A stretch of 64,000 bases of DNA, from NCBI GenBank assembly GCA_024761205.1, contig JAMASS010000007.1, forward strand, positions 102,074 to 166,073, read 5' to 3'. Shown one piece after another: positions 1-10,120 of this stretch. The notes under the pieces were generated by a model, which worked only from the letters and a program-made list of their open reading frames with translations, did not search any database and was not told where the DNA came from. This stretch comes from Limisphaerales bacterium. GTDB lineage: Bacteria; Verrucomicrobiota; Verrucomicrobiia; Limisphaerales; AAA164-E04. Made by a program: the position numbers and the translations under genes. Each line of letters starts with the position of its first letter. Position 1 is the first letter of the stretch.

Positions 1-1537
1 TAGCGATCGCGTACAAGTGAGTCTGAGTGCCAACATAAAGCACCCCATTCGCCACAATCGGTGAAGAGTAGATCGGCGCACCAAAGTTGACTTCGTTCAA
101 AACTTTCTTTCCCTTCGAAGCCTCCAAAATGACAAAGTCGCCATCCTCATCGCCGAGGAATACCTTTCCGTCAGCCACCAAGGTGGAACTCCACATATGG
201 GCCTTCATATCGTAGATCCAGTGCTCCTTGCCGGTCTCGGCATCCAAACAATAAAGAAAACCCGAGTAATCGCAGACAAAGAGGAGCTCGGTCTCCGGAT
301 CGATCGAAACCGTCGAGATCGTTCGATTAATCTTATCATAGGTCCAAACGGCGCCATTGGTTGAGATATCACCTTCCTTCGTAGCATCGATACAAGAGAG
401 CATCCCCACGCCTTCGCCGTGCTCGGGATCCTGACCAATCGCAACGTAAACGCGGTTCTTGTAAAATACCGGCGTGCTGATGATTTCACTAGGGCCGTCG
501 GCCAGGGGATATTTGATGGGCTTGCCATCCTTTTGCTTATACTTCTCCGGCACACCATCGTACTTCCAAATCTCTTTGAGCTTCATGATATCATCCTCAC
601 CGGCTACCGGTTTCGGATCGAAGGCATAGGTGAATCCATCGCCTGCACCGAAGAACACCATCTCCCGACCATTGACTTTGCCAAACGCCGGTGACGACCA
701 GTTACAGTGCATAAGGTTCTTGCTGATGCCAGAAACTTCCTCGCCCAGCAGCTTGCCCGTATTCTTATTCAACGCCACCAAGCACGGAGCGAACGGGGAC
801 GGGATATTGAGGTGAGACCAATCTTGTCCATTGGAGGTTGTGGCGAAAACGGTATCGCCGGCGATTACCACGGAACTACTCGCAATATTGTGCGGAAATA
901 CACCGAGTTCTCGCATGTCGAAGACCCAAATGATATCGGCATCGGTCGGACCGACTTCTATCGGCGGATTACCCGCCCCGGCCATGTATTCGGCCTCGTC
1001 TTTGAAGGGACCGTCGTTGCCGTTACTAAATCCCTCAGCATCCAAGCAAAGGACCTCGCATCTGTTGGAAACCACATAAATCCGATTGCCTTCCACAGAC
1101 GGCGATGAGCAAATCCCCAAATACTCCCAATCACTCACCTTCCCGGCACCCAGCTTGGGCACGACCAATTGCCAGAGGAATTCGCCGGTCTTTTCGTCAA
1201 AGCAGTAGACGACGCCACGATCACCTTTGTGCTTCGGATCCCGTGGGGACTCATTGTTGGTACCGATGTAGACCTTGCCATTAGAGACCGTGGTATTGCC
1301 ATAGGCTTGGGATCCCAGCTTGGCCACCCACTTTACGTTCTCAGTCGTCGCCATGTCGACCTCTTCCGTGCCGCGTTTGAAATCACCCGGTTTAAACTCA
1401 TGGGGAATTCCCTTTTCGGGCGAGTAGAGATTCTTGCTTTGGTTACGCCCCCATTGCGGCCAATCTTCGGCTAGGGCAAAAGACGATGCCATTGCCGAAG
1501 CGGCAATGGTCGTGAGAAGCAAGCGCTGCGTTTTCAT
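1..1537 (-). CDS. Secreted PQQ-type beta-propeller protein (C-terminus outside window)
   Basis: The minus strand is open from an ATG at 1537 to the left edge of the window, giving about 512 residues without a stop. The N-terminus is a signal peptide (basic MKTQR, hydrophobic stretch, AxA-like end near residue 23), followed by EDWPQWGRN, the usual opening of PQQ-like/BamB-like propellers. Blade motifs of the type VYCFDEKTGEFLW, CLDAETGKEHW and GKVFLGDEDGD recur. Proteins of this family fold as eight-bladed propellers; many lack a demonstrated cofactor, so alcohol-dehydrogenase activity should not be assumed. The start lies 27 bp after the stop of a second propeller gene on the same strand, so the two are probably one operon. 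Substrate unknown. Confidence 0.85.
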   Translation of the reverse strand, partial: MKTQRLLLTTIAASAMASSFALAEDWPQWGRNQSKNLYSPEKGIPHEFKPGDFKRGTEEVDMATTENVKWVAKLGSQAYGNTTVSNGKVYIGTNNESPRDPKHKGDRGVVYCFDEKTGEFLWQLVVPKLGAGKVSDWEYLGICSSPSVEGNRIYVVSNRCEVLCLDAEGFSNGNDGPFKDEAEYMAGAGNPPIEVGPTDADIIWVFDMRELGVFPHNIASSSVVIAGDTVFATTSNGQDWSHLNIPSPFAPCLVALNKNTGKLLGEEVSGISKNLMHCNWSSPAFGKVNGREMVFFGAGDGFTYAFDPKPVAGEDDIMKLKEIWKYDGVPEKYKQKDGKPIKYPLADGPSEIISTPVFYKNRVYVAIGQDPEHGEGVGMLSCIDATKEGDISTNGAVWTYDKINRTISTVSIDPETELLFVCDYSGFLYCLDAETGKEHWIYDMKAHMWSSTLVADGKVFLGDEDGDFVILEASKGKKVLNEVNFGAPIYSSPIVANGVLYVGTQTHLYAIA

Positions 1538-1564
1538 AGCTGTTTATACTTCAGATGAGATTCT

Positions 1565-3856
1565 TTAGTTTGAACCCTTGGGATTGGAGTAAACGGAAAT
1601 ATTATCCACGTAGACACTATAGCGGCTCTGCGGCGAAAAACCACGAATACCCGGCGCACCCTTGTCATGAGCAACTTTGTGAGGCACTTCGATCGTCCAA
1701 TCATCGGGTTCCGGCTCGTCGCGCTTCCACGCTTTGGCCCGTACCACACCCGATCCGTCATTAGCCAGATCCACACGTGACTTCAACCGATGCCAAGTCT
1801 TGGTACTCCACTTGAACGGAACGGACACCTTGATTCTATCGTGGTTGGAGCTGACCTCCAACCGCTGCCAATTGCCAATCAATTCAATGACGTATCGCTG
1901 ATTGATCAAGCCGACATTGGACTTCATACGGCGATTCCCATCGGTCATCACATCGGCTTCAATCGTGTATTCGGACATCTCCGGATCACCAAAAAAGGTC
2001 GTGGCTCGCTGAAACAACACGCGATCCAGAGTTTTGACCAAGACGTTATTCCCGTTGCGGTTTTGGATATCCCATTTGAACCGAGCACCAATCCACGGGA
2101 GGGGCGGATAGGCAAATTCGACGCCCCCGTGAACGTGCCCTTCCGGATATTTCTCCGTGATCTTGAAGCCTTCGAAATCCTCCGTGAATCGCTCACCGGA
2201 CAACACGCGTCCTTTGCCCAGGCCGACCAAGGAGTAAGCATTCGCTCGAAAAGCCCCCGCAGACGCTTTGGTGCTGCCGCTGGCTATGATCGTCTTGCCG
2301 TTAAATGTGGCATCGATTTCGGTCTTCACTCGTGCCGTTGGCGTAGTGAATTTTTCAAAACTCGCCGCAATGTTTTCACCAACGACCCGGCCGTTGGCAT
2401 CCAGCGCCCGAACCTCAAAACTGGCCTCCTCGTTCGGATCCAACAAGACATCGGAAGGGATGATCTGCAGCCGTGTCGCTACTCCGTTGGTTCTCCCCTT
2501 GGACAGATGACTCGCCCAAGCCTCGCCTTTCAAGGAGCCTCCCGCCTTGCCGAAGCAGTAGAGTTTCTTCTTGCTGTGCAAATAGATCTTGCCGTTCCAA
2601 ACCGTTGGTGCCCCGAGCAATCCACCGTCAACCCTCACCATATCCAACTGCTCCACCCCTCCATCCTTCAATTTCAAGATGTAAAAATTACCGCTCACCA
2701 TCGGCACGTAGAGCTTGCCATCGGCATAGAGCGGAGAGGCATGGAGTTGCCCGTTCTCGAGCTTGTGATGCCACAAGATGCTGCCGCTGTTCGCATCGAG
2801 GCATTCCAGCTCGCCAGTATGGGATACTTGGTAGATGCGGTCTCCAACCAAGACCGGAGAACTGGTAAACATCACCAAAGATTGCCGCCAAAGTTCCGCG
2901 GACTTGTCCAGCACAACCGGCCCCTTCTGACCGGTAACCGGCTCCGCGCCGATCTTGATCGCTGCCATACGGCCGACCTCCGTGGTATCAATGTTCTCTT
3001 TCCCATGGATAGCAATCAGTTTGTTATTGCTATGCAGAAGGACTGATGAATTCACACCGCCATGGGAGAAATGGTAGCGCCAGAGTGGGTCGCCCGTCAG
3101 CACGTTAATCGCAACCAGGTTCCCACAACCGGTGCCACAATAAAGCACCCGCTTGTCATTGACGGAGGCGATGACCGGAGACGAAAACGAGCTGTCCTTC
3201 GGCGGCGTCCCCGGAGTTGAGCTCCAGACAAGCTCGCCGGTCTTTTTCCTAAAGGCAAAGAAACGGTCGCGAGCCGGTCCATCAACGCCCCAGTAGGAGG
3301 TTATGCAGTGATGAATCACTAGTTCGCCCTCTATCACAGCGGCACCACGTCGACCATTCGGAAACGTCAACAACCCGAACCGTTCCATCATGGAATATCG
3401 CCAGAGGATGTCCCCAGCCGGGTTGAAGCAGACCATTTCACCAGCGGTGGTCATCAGATAGATATTGCCAGTCTCACTATCGACCGTTGGTGCGCCGATC
3501 GCATAGCGCTCATAAACGATATCGCTCAAGAAATCGTTGAAACCGTGCTGCCAAATCACCTTCCCGGTACCGGCTTCCAAACAGGTCAGGTATTCCCGCA
3601 AATCCGGTCCCTCACCCGCATAACCAAAGGCATAAACGCGATCCCCCGCAATCACGGCCTCGCCCCGTCCCGCCATCTCAAAGGTCCATAAATGGTTCTT
3701 GCCACCGATCTCGATGTTATCGGGCAATCCGGTTTCATCCGAAGTGCCGTTCTGGTGCGGGCCGCGCCAATGGAGCCAACCTGTCACGGGAGCCGCGTAA
3801 AGCGACGACACTGGCAAGCTACAGAGCAGGGAAAATAGTACGAACTTGGATTTCAT
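1565..3856 (-). CDS. Secreted PQQ-like beta-propeller with C-terminal LamG/DUF1080-like domain
   Basis: The product has 763 residues. It begins with a signal peptide (MKSKFVLFSLLCSLPVSSLYAA) and then GWLHWRGPHQNGTSDETGLP, the typical start of verrucomicrobial/planctomycete PQQ-like repeat proteins. Residues about 25-440 carry repeated blade signatures such as CLEAGTGKVIWQ, AINVLTGDPLWRYHF and CLDANSGSILWHHK. Residues about 540-760 look like a jelly-roll (concanavalin-like) domain: the pattern EDFEG...FGDPEMSEYTIEADVM...YSVYVDNISVY matches domains that follow propellers in this phylum. It is probably periplasmic or cell-surface and may bind carbohydrate; no catalytic residue could be assigned. 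It lies upstream of the second propeller gene in one transcription unit. Confidence 0.85.
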   Translation of the reverse strand: MKSKFVLFSLLCSLPVSSLYAAPVTGWLHWRGPHQNGTSDETGLPDNIEIGGKNHLWTFEMAGRGEAVIAGDRVYAFGYAGEGPDLREYLTCLEAGTGKVIWQHGFNDFLSDIVYERYAIGAPTVDSETGNIYLMTTAGEMVCFNPAGDILWRYSMMERFGLLTFPNGRRGAAVIEGELVIHHCITSYWGVDGPARDRFFAFRKKTGELVWSSTPGTPPKDSSFSSPVIASVNDKRVLYCGTGCGNLVAINVLTGDPLWRYHFSHGGVNSSVLLHSNNKLIAIHGKENIDTTEVGRMAAIKIGAEPVTGQKGPVVLDKSAELWRQSLVMFTSSPVLVGDRIYQVSHTGELECLDANSGSILWHHKLENGQLHASPLYADGKLYVPMVSGNFYILKLKDGGVEQLDMVRVDGGLLGAPTVWNGKIYLHSKKKLYCFGKAGGSLKGEAWASHLSKGRTNGVATRLQIIPSDVLLDPNEEASFEVRALDANGRVVGENIAASFEKFTTPTARVKTEIDATFNGKTIIASGSTKASAGAFRANAYSLVGLGKGRVLSGERFTEDFEGFKITEKYPEGHVHGGVEFAYPPLPWIGARFKWDIQNRNGNNVLVKTLDRVLFQRATTFFGDPEMSEYTIEADVMTDGNRRMKSNVGLINQRYVIELIGNWQRLEVSSNHDRIKVSVPFKWSTKTWHRLKSRVDLANDGSGVVRAKAWKRDEPEPDDWTIEVPHKVAHDKGAPGIRGFSPQSRYSVYVDNISVYSNPKGSN

Positions 3857-4021
3857 CGTCTGAAGTATATGCGTGTCTACAACTACCAGGTTTGCCGTCC
3901 GGAGATGGAATACGATCTGGTTTTCCTTCTCAAAGTGGGGTGAGTATTCTACGCTAAGACTCCCGTTGCAACAAAATAATACCTACACGTAACAATTGGC
4001 TCCGTACGGTGGTTAGACGGC

Positions 4022-4546
4022 ATGACGGACGACTCGTATCCAATCTTAGATGAACGCCTGGAAGAACCCATTGACGCTCCTACGCGCCGCCGTTTACCCC
4101 CCTTGCTCCGCCGCAGCTGGTATGGCCTGAACCAGGCATTTCGCCGTCGAATCACCCACCTGGAACTCACGCCGGATCAGTTCACGGTGATGCGGTCTCT
4201 CCTTGAGGGCGATCCTGAGGGTATGACCCAACGCCAACTCACGGAGACAATAAGCAGTGACCCCAACACCATCGCCTCCCTCTTGGAACGAATGGAAAGA
4301 GCGGGCTTCCTGGAACGAAAACCACATGAAAAGGACCGGCGCGCCCACCGGATCCTCCCACTGGAAAAGGGTCGAACCACCTACGAACAAGCCAGAGATA
4401 TCGCCGTGCAATTGCAATCGGAAGTCCTCGGCGCCCTCCCCGAAGAAAAGCGGGAAGCGTTTCTCGAATCGCTCACTCTGATCGCCGATGCGTGTCGTCA
4501 GGCAGTCGAGTCCTCACCCCGAAAAGCTAGAGCGCCAAGCGAATGA
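4022..4546 (+). CDS. MarR-family transcriptional regulator
   Basis: The product has 174 residues with a MarR-type winged helix. The helix-turn-helix part reads LTPDQFTVMRSLLEG...MTQRQLTETISSDPNTIASLLERMERAGFLER, followed by the wing KPHEKDRRAHRILPLEKG with the conserved DRR motif that contacts DNA in this family. The N-terminal 40 residues and the basic C-terminal tail lie outside the domain. MarR proteins act as dimeric repressors released by small ligands or redox change. The gene stands alone between divergent propeller genes and purC, so its target is not obvious. The ATG at 4022 gives the full family fold. Confidence 0.88.
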   Translation: MTDDSYPILDERLEEPIDAPTRRRLPPLLRRSWYGLNQAFRRRITHLELTPDQFTVMRSLLEGDPEGMTQRQLTETISSDPNTIASLLERMERAGFLERKPHEKDRRAHRILPLEKGRTTYEQARDIAVQLQSEVLGALPEEKREAFLESLTLIADACRQAVESSPRKARAPSE

Positions 4547-4619
4547 TTCGCCAAAATCGCGCCATCGGAGATCAGTTCCAGTTTGTCTTTCAGTAAATTC
4601 ACCCTATGGTCGGGCAGTA

Positions 4620-5510
4620 ATGTCCGACCAGGCATTTCTAAATTTCGACCCCAAGGGACTCACACATCTCGGCCAAGGCAAGGTCCGAGAGCTCTTTGAC
4701 CTCGGCAACCAGCTTCTGATTGTGGCGACCGACCGTATCTCAGCCTTTGATATCATCCTTCCCAATGGCATCCCTCAAAAGGGCGAAGTATTGACCCAGA
4801 TTTCAGATTTTTGGTTTGAGCGAACCCGGTCAATCGTCCCAAACCACCGTCAAGACATCACCGCCGCCGCTTGGCCAGAGCAGCTCGCACCCTACGGAGA
4901 CGCTCTGAAAAAAAGAGCGGTTGTGGTTCAGAAGGCAACGCCACTCCCGATCGAATGCGTTGTACGCGGATACCTGGCCGGATCAGGGTGGAAGGAGTAT
5001 CGACAAAACGGCACGGTTTGCCAAATTCCGCTGCCGCCTGATCTTGCAGAGTCCGCAGAGCTCCCGGAGTTGATCTTTACACCCGCAATCAAGGCAATGT
5101 CCGGTCATGACGAAAATATCTCGTTCGAGCATGCCGCCACTCTGGTAGGCAAGGAAATAGCGGATCAAGTGCGCAAGTTCAGCCTGGCACTCTACCATCA
5201 TGCCCGCGAGTTCGCTCTCAAGAAAGGGATTATCATTGCGGACACCAAGTTCGAATTCGGCCTCTGGAACGGCGAGCTAGTGTTGATCGACGAGGTTCTC
5301 ACTCCAGATTCCTCACGCTTTTGGCTTGCTGCGAACTACCAACCCGGACGCCCACAAGAGAGTTTCGACAAACAATTTGTCCGAGACTATCTCGAATCGC
5401 TCGATTGGGATAAAACCGAGCCCGGACCCGAGCTCCCCGACGAAATCGTTGACAAGACCCGATCCAAATACATCGAAGCCTATGAAACCCTCACCGGCGA
5501 GAGCCTCTAA
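4620..5510 (+). CDS. purC: Phosphoribosylaminoimidazole-succinocarboxamide synthase (SAICAR synthase)
   Basis: The product has 296 residues. SAICAR synthetase joins CAIR and aspartate with ATP in purine biosynthesis, in the cytoplasm. Family motifs are present in order: HLGQGKVRELFDLG (nucleotide binding), VATDRISAFDIILPNGIPQKG, PIECVVRGYLAGSGWKEY, IFTPAIKA...HDENISFE, and IIADTKFEFGL...LIDEVLTPDSSRFW. The reading frame is open further upstream, but the family begins just before the glycine-rich loop, so the ATG at 4620 is the best start. The length agrees with the longer bacterial/yeast-like form (about 300 residues). No other pur genes are adjacent. Confidence 0.96.
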   Translation: MSDQAFLNFDPKGLTHLGQGKVRELFDLGNQLLIVATDRISAFDIILPNGIPQKGEVLTQISDFWFERTRSIVPNHRQDITAAAWPEQLAPYGDALKKRAVVVQKATPLPIECVVRGYLAGSGWKEYRQNGTVCQIPLPPDLAESAELPELIFTPAIKAMSGHDENISFEHAATLVGKEIADQVRKFSLALYHHAREFALKKGIIIADTKFEFGLWNGELVLIDEVLTPDSSRFWLAANYQPGRPQESFDKQFVRDYLESLDWDKTEPGPELPDEIVDKTRSKYIEAYETLTGESL

Positions 5511-5690
5511 GAAGCCACTTCAGATTGGGGCGAGAGATTTCATCGAGCCGCCGCCGCCCACAGCGACAGCGGAGGAGGGCGGAACCCCAGCAAACGTCGT
5601 AGCAGAAGTCAATCAGCTTAAGTATACCGCCTCATTTACTTCTGCAAATGAGCGAGCTCACGCCCCGCTGCGATTCAATCTCACGATCCC

Positions 5691-6611
5691 TTACCCGCGC
5701 GGATGAAAACGCTGGTGTATCCCCTGCAGCCGAGACGATTCCACATGCGTATAAATCTCAGTGGTCGCAATACTGGCATGCCCCAACATCTCCTGAACCG
5801 CCCGCAAATCCGCCCCGTTTTCCAAAAGATGGGTTGCGAAGCTATGGCGTAACATGTGCGGCGTCACGGTCCGTTCGATGCCCGCCCGCTTCGCTCGTCC
5901 CTTGATCCGCAGCCAGAGCGTCACCCCTGCGAACGCTCGTCCCCGCAGGTTCAAAAACACATTGGCCGGTGATCTCCGGGTCACTAACGAAGGACGTCCG
6001 ACTTCAAGATACCGATCAATCGCCCTTCGCGCCAGCTTCCCCACGGGAACCACCCGCTCTTTATCCCCTTTACCGATCACCGCGACGAAACCAGCATCCA
6101 AATGAAGCTGTTCGAGGCGAAGATTTCGGAGCTCCGCCAGTCGGAGTCCCGACGCATAAGCCAACTCCAGAACCGCTTGATCACAAAGGGACTTGGGTGT
6201 CTCCGGCAATTCCGGAGCGAGCAAATGTTGGATCTCATCCGCGTTCAAGCACTTCGGCAAACGCTTCCAACGGCGGGGCAAAGAAAGGAACTCCGCGACG
6301 TTACGAGGCAAAAGATCCTCGCTTTCGCAAAACTTGTAAAACGACTTTAGCGCCGCAATCTCCAAATACAAGCTTTCAGAGCTCAGCCGCCGCTTGGACT
6401 CCTTGGGTTCGTTCGCTAAGGGACGCTGGCGCTCGTATTGAAGGAATCCCAGCAAGTGGTCCAAGGTGACGGTTTCCCACTCATCGATGCCCCTTCCCTT
6501 GGCCCAATCGACAAACTTCCCCAACAAAGCGGCATAAGTGCGCTGCGTTTTCTCTGACTGCCCCCGTTCCAGACGCAAGAAAGCCACAAAATCCTCGACC
6601 ATCGCTTCCAT
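5691..6611 (-). CDS. Tyrosine recombinase of the XerC/XerD type
   Basis: Length is 306 residues from the ATG at 6611; an in-frame ATG at 6644 would add 11 residues not typical of the family. The N-terminal SAM-like DNA-binding domain (about 1-110) contains [22 protein letters not shown]. The catalytic domain holds the full tyrosine-recombinase set: Arg in [12 protein letters not shown], Lys in [12 protein letters not shown], HxxR in [14 protein letters not shown], His in LGHASI and the nucleophilic Tyr in TTEIYTHV. Xer proteins resolve chromosome dimers at dif. Because only one copy is visible and no phage genes adjoin, a housekeeping role is likely, but XerC and XerD cannot be separated from sequence alone. 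Confidence 0.92.
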   Translation of the reverse strand: MEAMVEDFVAFLRLERGQSEKTQRTYAALLGKFVDWAKGRGIDEWETVTLDHLLGFLQYERQRPLANEPKESKRRLSSESLYLEIAALKSFYKFCESEDLLPRNVAEFLSLPRRWKRLPKCLNADEIQHLLAPELPETPKSLCDQAVLELAYASGLRLAELRNLRLEQLHLDAGFVAVIGKGDKERVVPVGKLARRAIDRYLEVGRPSLVTRRSPANVFLNLRGRAFAGVTLWLRIKGRAKRAGIERTVTPHMLRHSFATHLLENGADLRAVQEMLGHASIATTEIYTHVESSRLQGIHQRFHPRG

Positions 6612-6721
6612 GATCAACGGAAACCATGACACGTTTATGGCCATCGCGCGAAGAGAAAAACAGCGCGTGGCACCCAGGGCTTGAAACTCATCTGGAATTG
6701 ACTAAACCTACCCCCCGGTAA

Positions 6722-7240
6722 ATGGAAGAAACTGAAGCTTCGAGTAGCCTGACTGGCGAACACCTCTGGTGCGTCGCCCATACTCGGCCCCGTTGCGAAA
6801 AGAAACTGGTCCAATATGCTCAGCGGGAAGGATTCCACACCACGCTCCCTTGCATCGACTCCGTCCACAAATATCGCGGCAAGTTGGTGACATTCCAAAA
6901 ACCACTCTTTCCCAATTACGTTTTTCTCCAGCTCCTCAAGCATCAGCGACAAAAAATCTGTCAAAGCAACTACGTTGCCAACTTGCTCGATGTGCCCGAT
7001 CAAGGGGAGTTTCAAGACCAGCTCAAAGATATCCTGGCTGCCGTTGAAGCGGAGGTTGACATTCGCCTTGCGCCTCAAATCACCATCGGCACCAAAGTGA
7101 TCATCAAAGGCGGTCCCCTCAGTGGACTGGAAGGCTGGGTTGAGAAGCGTGAAGGCATATGCACGGTGCTGCTCCGCTTAGACTTCATTGGCCAAGCCGC
7201 AGCCGTCAAAGTCAACGCCAACGATCTCGAATTGATCTAG
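6722..7240 (+). CDS. NusG/RfaH-family transcription elongation factor paralogue
   Basis: The product has 172 residues. The N-terminal NGN domain shows the hallmark WCVAHTRPRCEKKLVQYAQREGF, and the pattern KPLFPNYVFLQ matches the PLFPGYVF motif. A C-terminal KOW-like segment follows (TIGTKVIIKGGPLSGLEGWVEKREG). NusG-family proteins bind RNA polymerase and modulate pausing or termination; specialised paralogues (RfaH, UpxY, LoaP types) act on particular long operons. The true nusG normally sits between secE and rplK, which are absent here, so this is more likely a specialised paralogue. It is followed 11 bp later by a Nudix gene. Confidence 0.8.
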   Translation: MEETEASSSLTGEHLWCVAHTRPRCEKKLVQYAQREGFHTTLPCIDSVHKYRGKLVTFQKPLFPNYVFLQLLKHQRQKICQSNYVANLLDVPDQGEFQDQLKDILAAVEAEVDIRLAPQITIGTKVIIKGGPLSGLEGWVEKREGICTVLLRLDFIGQAAAVKVNANDLELI

Positions 7241-7251
7241 TCAAATAAATC

Positions 7252-8267
<1,016 letters not shown>

Positions 8268-8308
8268 GCACTCAGACCCGACTGACCTCCTCACAGCCAG
8301 CGCCCCTC

Positions 8309-8626
8309 CTAGCTAACTGACAACAGCGACGCCTTCGCCTCGTCGTCAAGCTTGACGACACCCTGAGCTTGCGGATCCAAATGGGGCACACCATCAATGA
8401 GAAACTGATAACGGTGGTGTCCGCTGTGCACCGGGAAACTAGACTGCCAAGAACCGTCCGGGTGGCGCTTCATCTGATTAGCAGTCGGATTCCATCCGTT
8501 AAAATCGCCAATGACCGAAACACTCTGCGCCTCCGGTGCAGCACACATAAAGCTGACTGGGACAACGGTGTTTTTCGCCGAGTACCGCTGCCCCTGCCCT
8601 ACGCCATTTCTCTGTCCTATCTGCAT
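8309..8626 (-). CDS. Small single-domain CBM48 (isoamylase early-set) protein
   Basis: The product has 105 residues, almost entirely one glycogen-binding/early-set domain: VPVSFMCAAPEAQSVSVIGDFNGWNPTANQM, DGSWQSSFPVHSGHHRYQFLIDGVPHLDP. The motif GDFNGW and the YqFlIDG strand are the family hallmarks (also in AMPK-beta and branching enzymes). No enzyme domain is attached, so it may be a free carbohydrate-binding or regulatory protein. It converges with tadA. Confidence 0.8.
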   Translation of the reverse strand: MQIGQRNGVGQGQRYSAKNTVVPVSFMCAAPEAQSVSVIGDFNGWNPTANQMKRHPDGSWQSSFPVHSGHHRYQFLIDGVPHLDPQAQGVVKLDDEAKASLLSVS

Positions 8627-8816
8627 TTTGAATGATCCTAAAAACTCTCTTCACACATTCACCCCGTTCCACCGACAAACGTGTACGTTCGCGACAGATG
8701 CCATCAATTGGAAGCGGCCAAATTACAGGCTGAGCCTCTCCATTCAAGAATGTTTTCAGCAAATCTCAGACCAAAAAACTCAACCTCATCACAACTATAA
8801 AAACTCGTTACAATAA

Positions 8817-8848
8817 ACGCCCGCCCCGGAACATCCGAAGGCGGGCGT
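8817..8848 (-). terminator. Probable Rho-independent terminator
   Basis: A 9-bp perfect inverted repeat (ACGCCCGCC ... GGCGGGCGT) lies just after the stop of the minus-strand gene ending at 8874. On the minus strand it is followed by TTATTG and then a T-rich stretch, which fits a terminator for the two-gene unit 11176-8874. Confidence 0.65.
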
Positions 8849-8873
8849 GGGAAGCGTTCAAATGGGCAAAGAG

Positions 8874-10094
8874 TCACTCGGTCGGTTTCGCCCCTTGCCC
8901 GCCGTCGTGCTGAGCTTGAGCCTCCGCCTCCGCCATGCCGAGCTTCCGCATCTCCTCAATCTCCGTCGGCGTGGGGATGGTGAGATAACCCTCCTCATCC
9001 ATGGTCAAAGGAAACTTCTCTCCCGCCGATGTCCGCAGATGCAAATCCATGCCCTCATACGGCTTGATCGGGTCGCCGTCCTTATCCACCAGGCGGTTGC
9101 CTTCAACAACGTCCACCGGAGGAAACAACTCAGGCGCAACAGCCTTCAGGGAAGGATCGCCCTGCGCGTAACTGATGTTGAATTGCCGCGTTTGCTTATC
9201 CCAATACTCCCTCGCCTCCTCATACCAGCCGACATAGGGCACCAACATCTCCTCTTCCCCGCTCATCAAAGGATCAACGAAAGTAGCCTCATACGTTCCT
9301 AAACCCATGCTTGCTCCTTCAATCTCGAATAATGACACATCGCGGGGCAACTCTTCCATGCCCCGCATTTCCTTGACGAGCCGGCCGATGAGACCGATGG
9401 CCTCGGCTTCCCCGGCGTCGGTTTCAAAGCGCGGCCGCAACCACTCCCAACTCCCCAGATAGCCTTGCAGACTTTCATAGTCTTCTTCCGCCTCGTCGCC
9501 CCAGGTCTTGTAGCTGATGAGGTTCTTGCGCACTTTCTCGCCGTTGCCCCACGTGAAGTGCTCGTCCGGCTCATGCTCAAACGCGGAGTGATAGTATTTG
9601 CGAAAGGCCCAGAAAGCGCTGGCAATCTGCGCCGGATTATGCCCCCTGTCGTGCTCCTTCAAAATGCGGTAGAACTGTTCGAACTGCGGACTGAACCGCA
9701 ACTCGCTCTGAAAAAATGCCTTGAGATCCGTATGATTTTCCCACGCGAAAAAGTCCTCGCTGGGTCGTTTTACGCCGCTGGTGGGAAGCTTGTCCGGGGT
9801 GAACTTCAGGGCCGGATCATGCGTGGGCTGCCACGGAAAGTTGGCCTTCCAGTTCGCCAGCCGCGCCGCCTCCGCCTTGGCCGCCTTCTCTCGCGCAAGA
9901 GCGGGACTCATCAGCCGATCATAGGCCGACGACGTCTCGCGCTTGAGAGCCTCCGCTTTGTGTTTGGGATGCACGCCGGGATTCAGGAAAAACTTGGCCC
10001 GCACCTGAGTGCCGGGGTTGCGGGCAAACGCCCACCACACCACGGCGGCGGCGACCAGCAATCCGAACCCGATCCACCAATGTTTCTTTTTCAT
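8874..10094 (-). CDS. Membrane-anchored protein of unknown function
   Basis: 406 residues from the ATG at 10094 (MKKKHWWIGFGLLVAAAVVWWAFA), which begins an obvious single N-terminal transmembrane or uncleaved signal segment; the upstream in-frame ATG at 10118 adds only eight residues. The rest is soluble, rich in W, E and K, without a motif I recognise (for example FFAWENHTDLKAFFQSEL and WEWLRPRFETDAGEAEAI). It probably faces the periplasm. It directly follows the next minus-strand gene, so the two are likely translated together. No function is assigned. Confidence 0.75.
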   Translation of the reverse strand: MKKKHWWIGFGLLVAAAVVWWAFARNPGTQVRAKFFLNPGVHPKHKAEALKRETSSAYDRLMSPALAREKAAKAEAARLANWKANFPWQPTHDPALKFTPDKLPTSGVKRPSEDFFAWENHTDLKAFFQSELRFSPQFEQFYRILKEHDRGHNPAQIASAFWAFRKYYHSAFEHEPDEHFTWGNGEKVRKNLISYKTWGDEAEEDYESLQGYLGSWEWLRPRFETDAGEAEAIGLIGRLVKEMRGMEELPRDVSLFEIEGASMGLGTYEATFVDPLMSGEEEMLVPYVGWYEEAREYWDKQTRQFNISYAQGDPSLKAVAPELFPPVDVVEGNRLVDKDGDPIKPYEGMDLHLRTSAGEKFPLTMDEEGYLTIPTPTEIEEMRKLGMAEAEAQAQHDGGQGAKPTE

Positions 10095-10120
10095 CGCAAT
10101 TTCCTTTGTTCCGGGCACTA

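Noticed and set aside
1790..3046. A 418-codon plus-strand open frame
   Set aside because: It lies antisense to the 763-residue propeller gene, which has a signal peptide and clear repeats; the antisense frame has no domain features.
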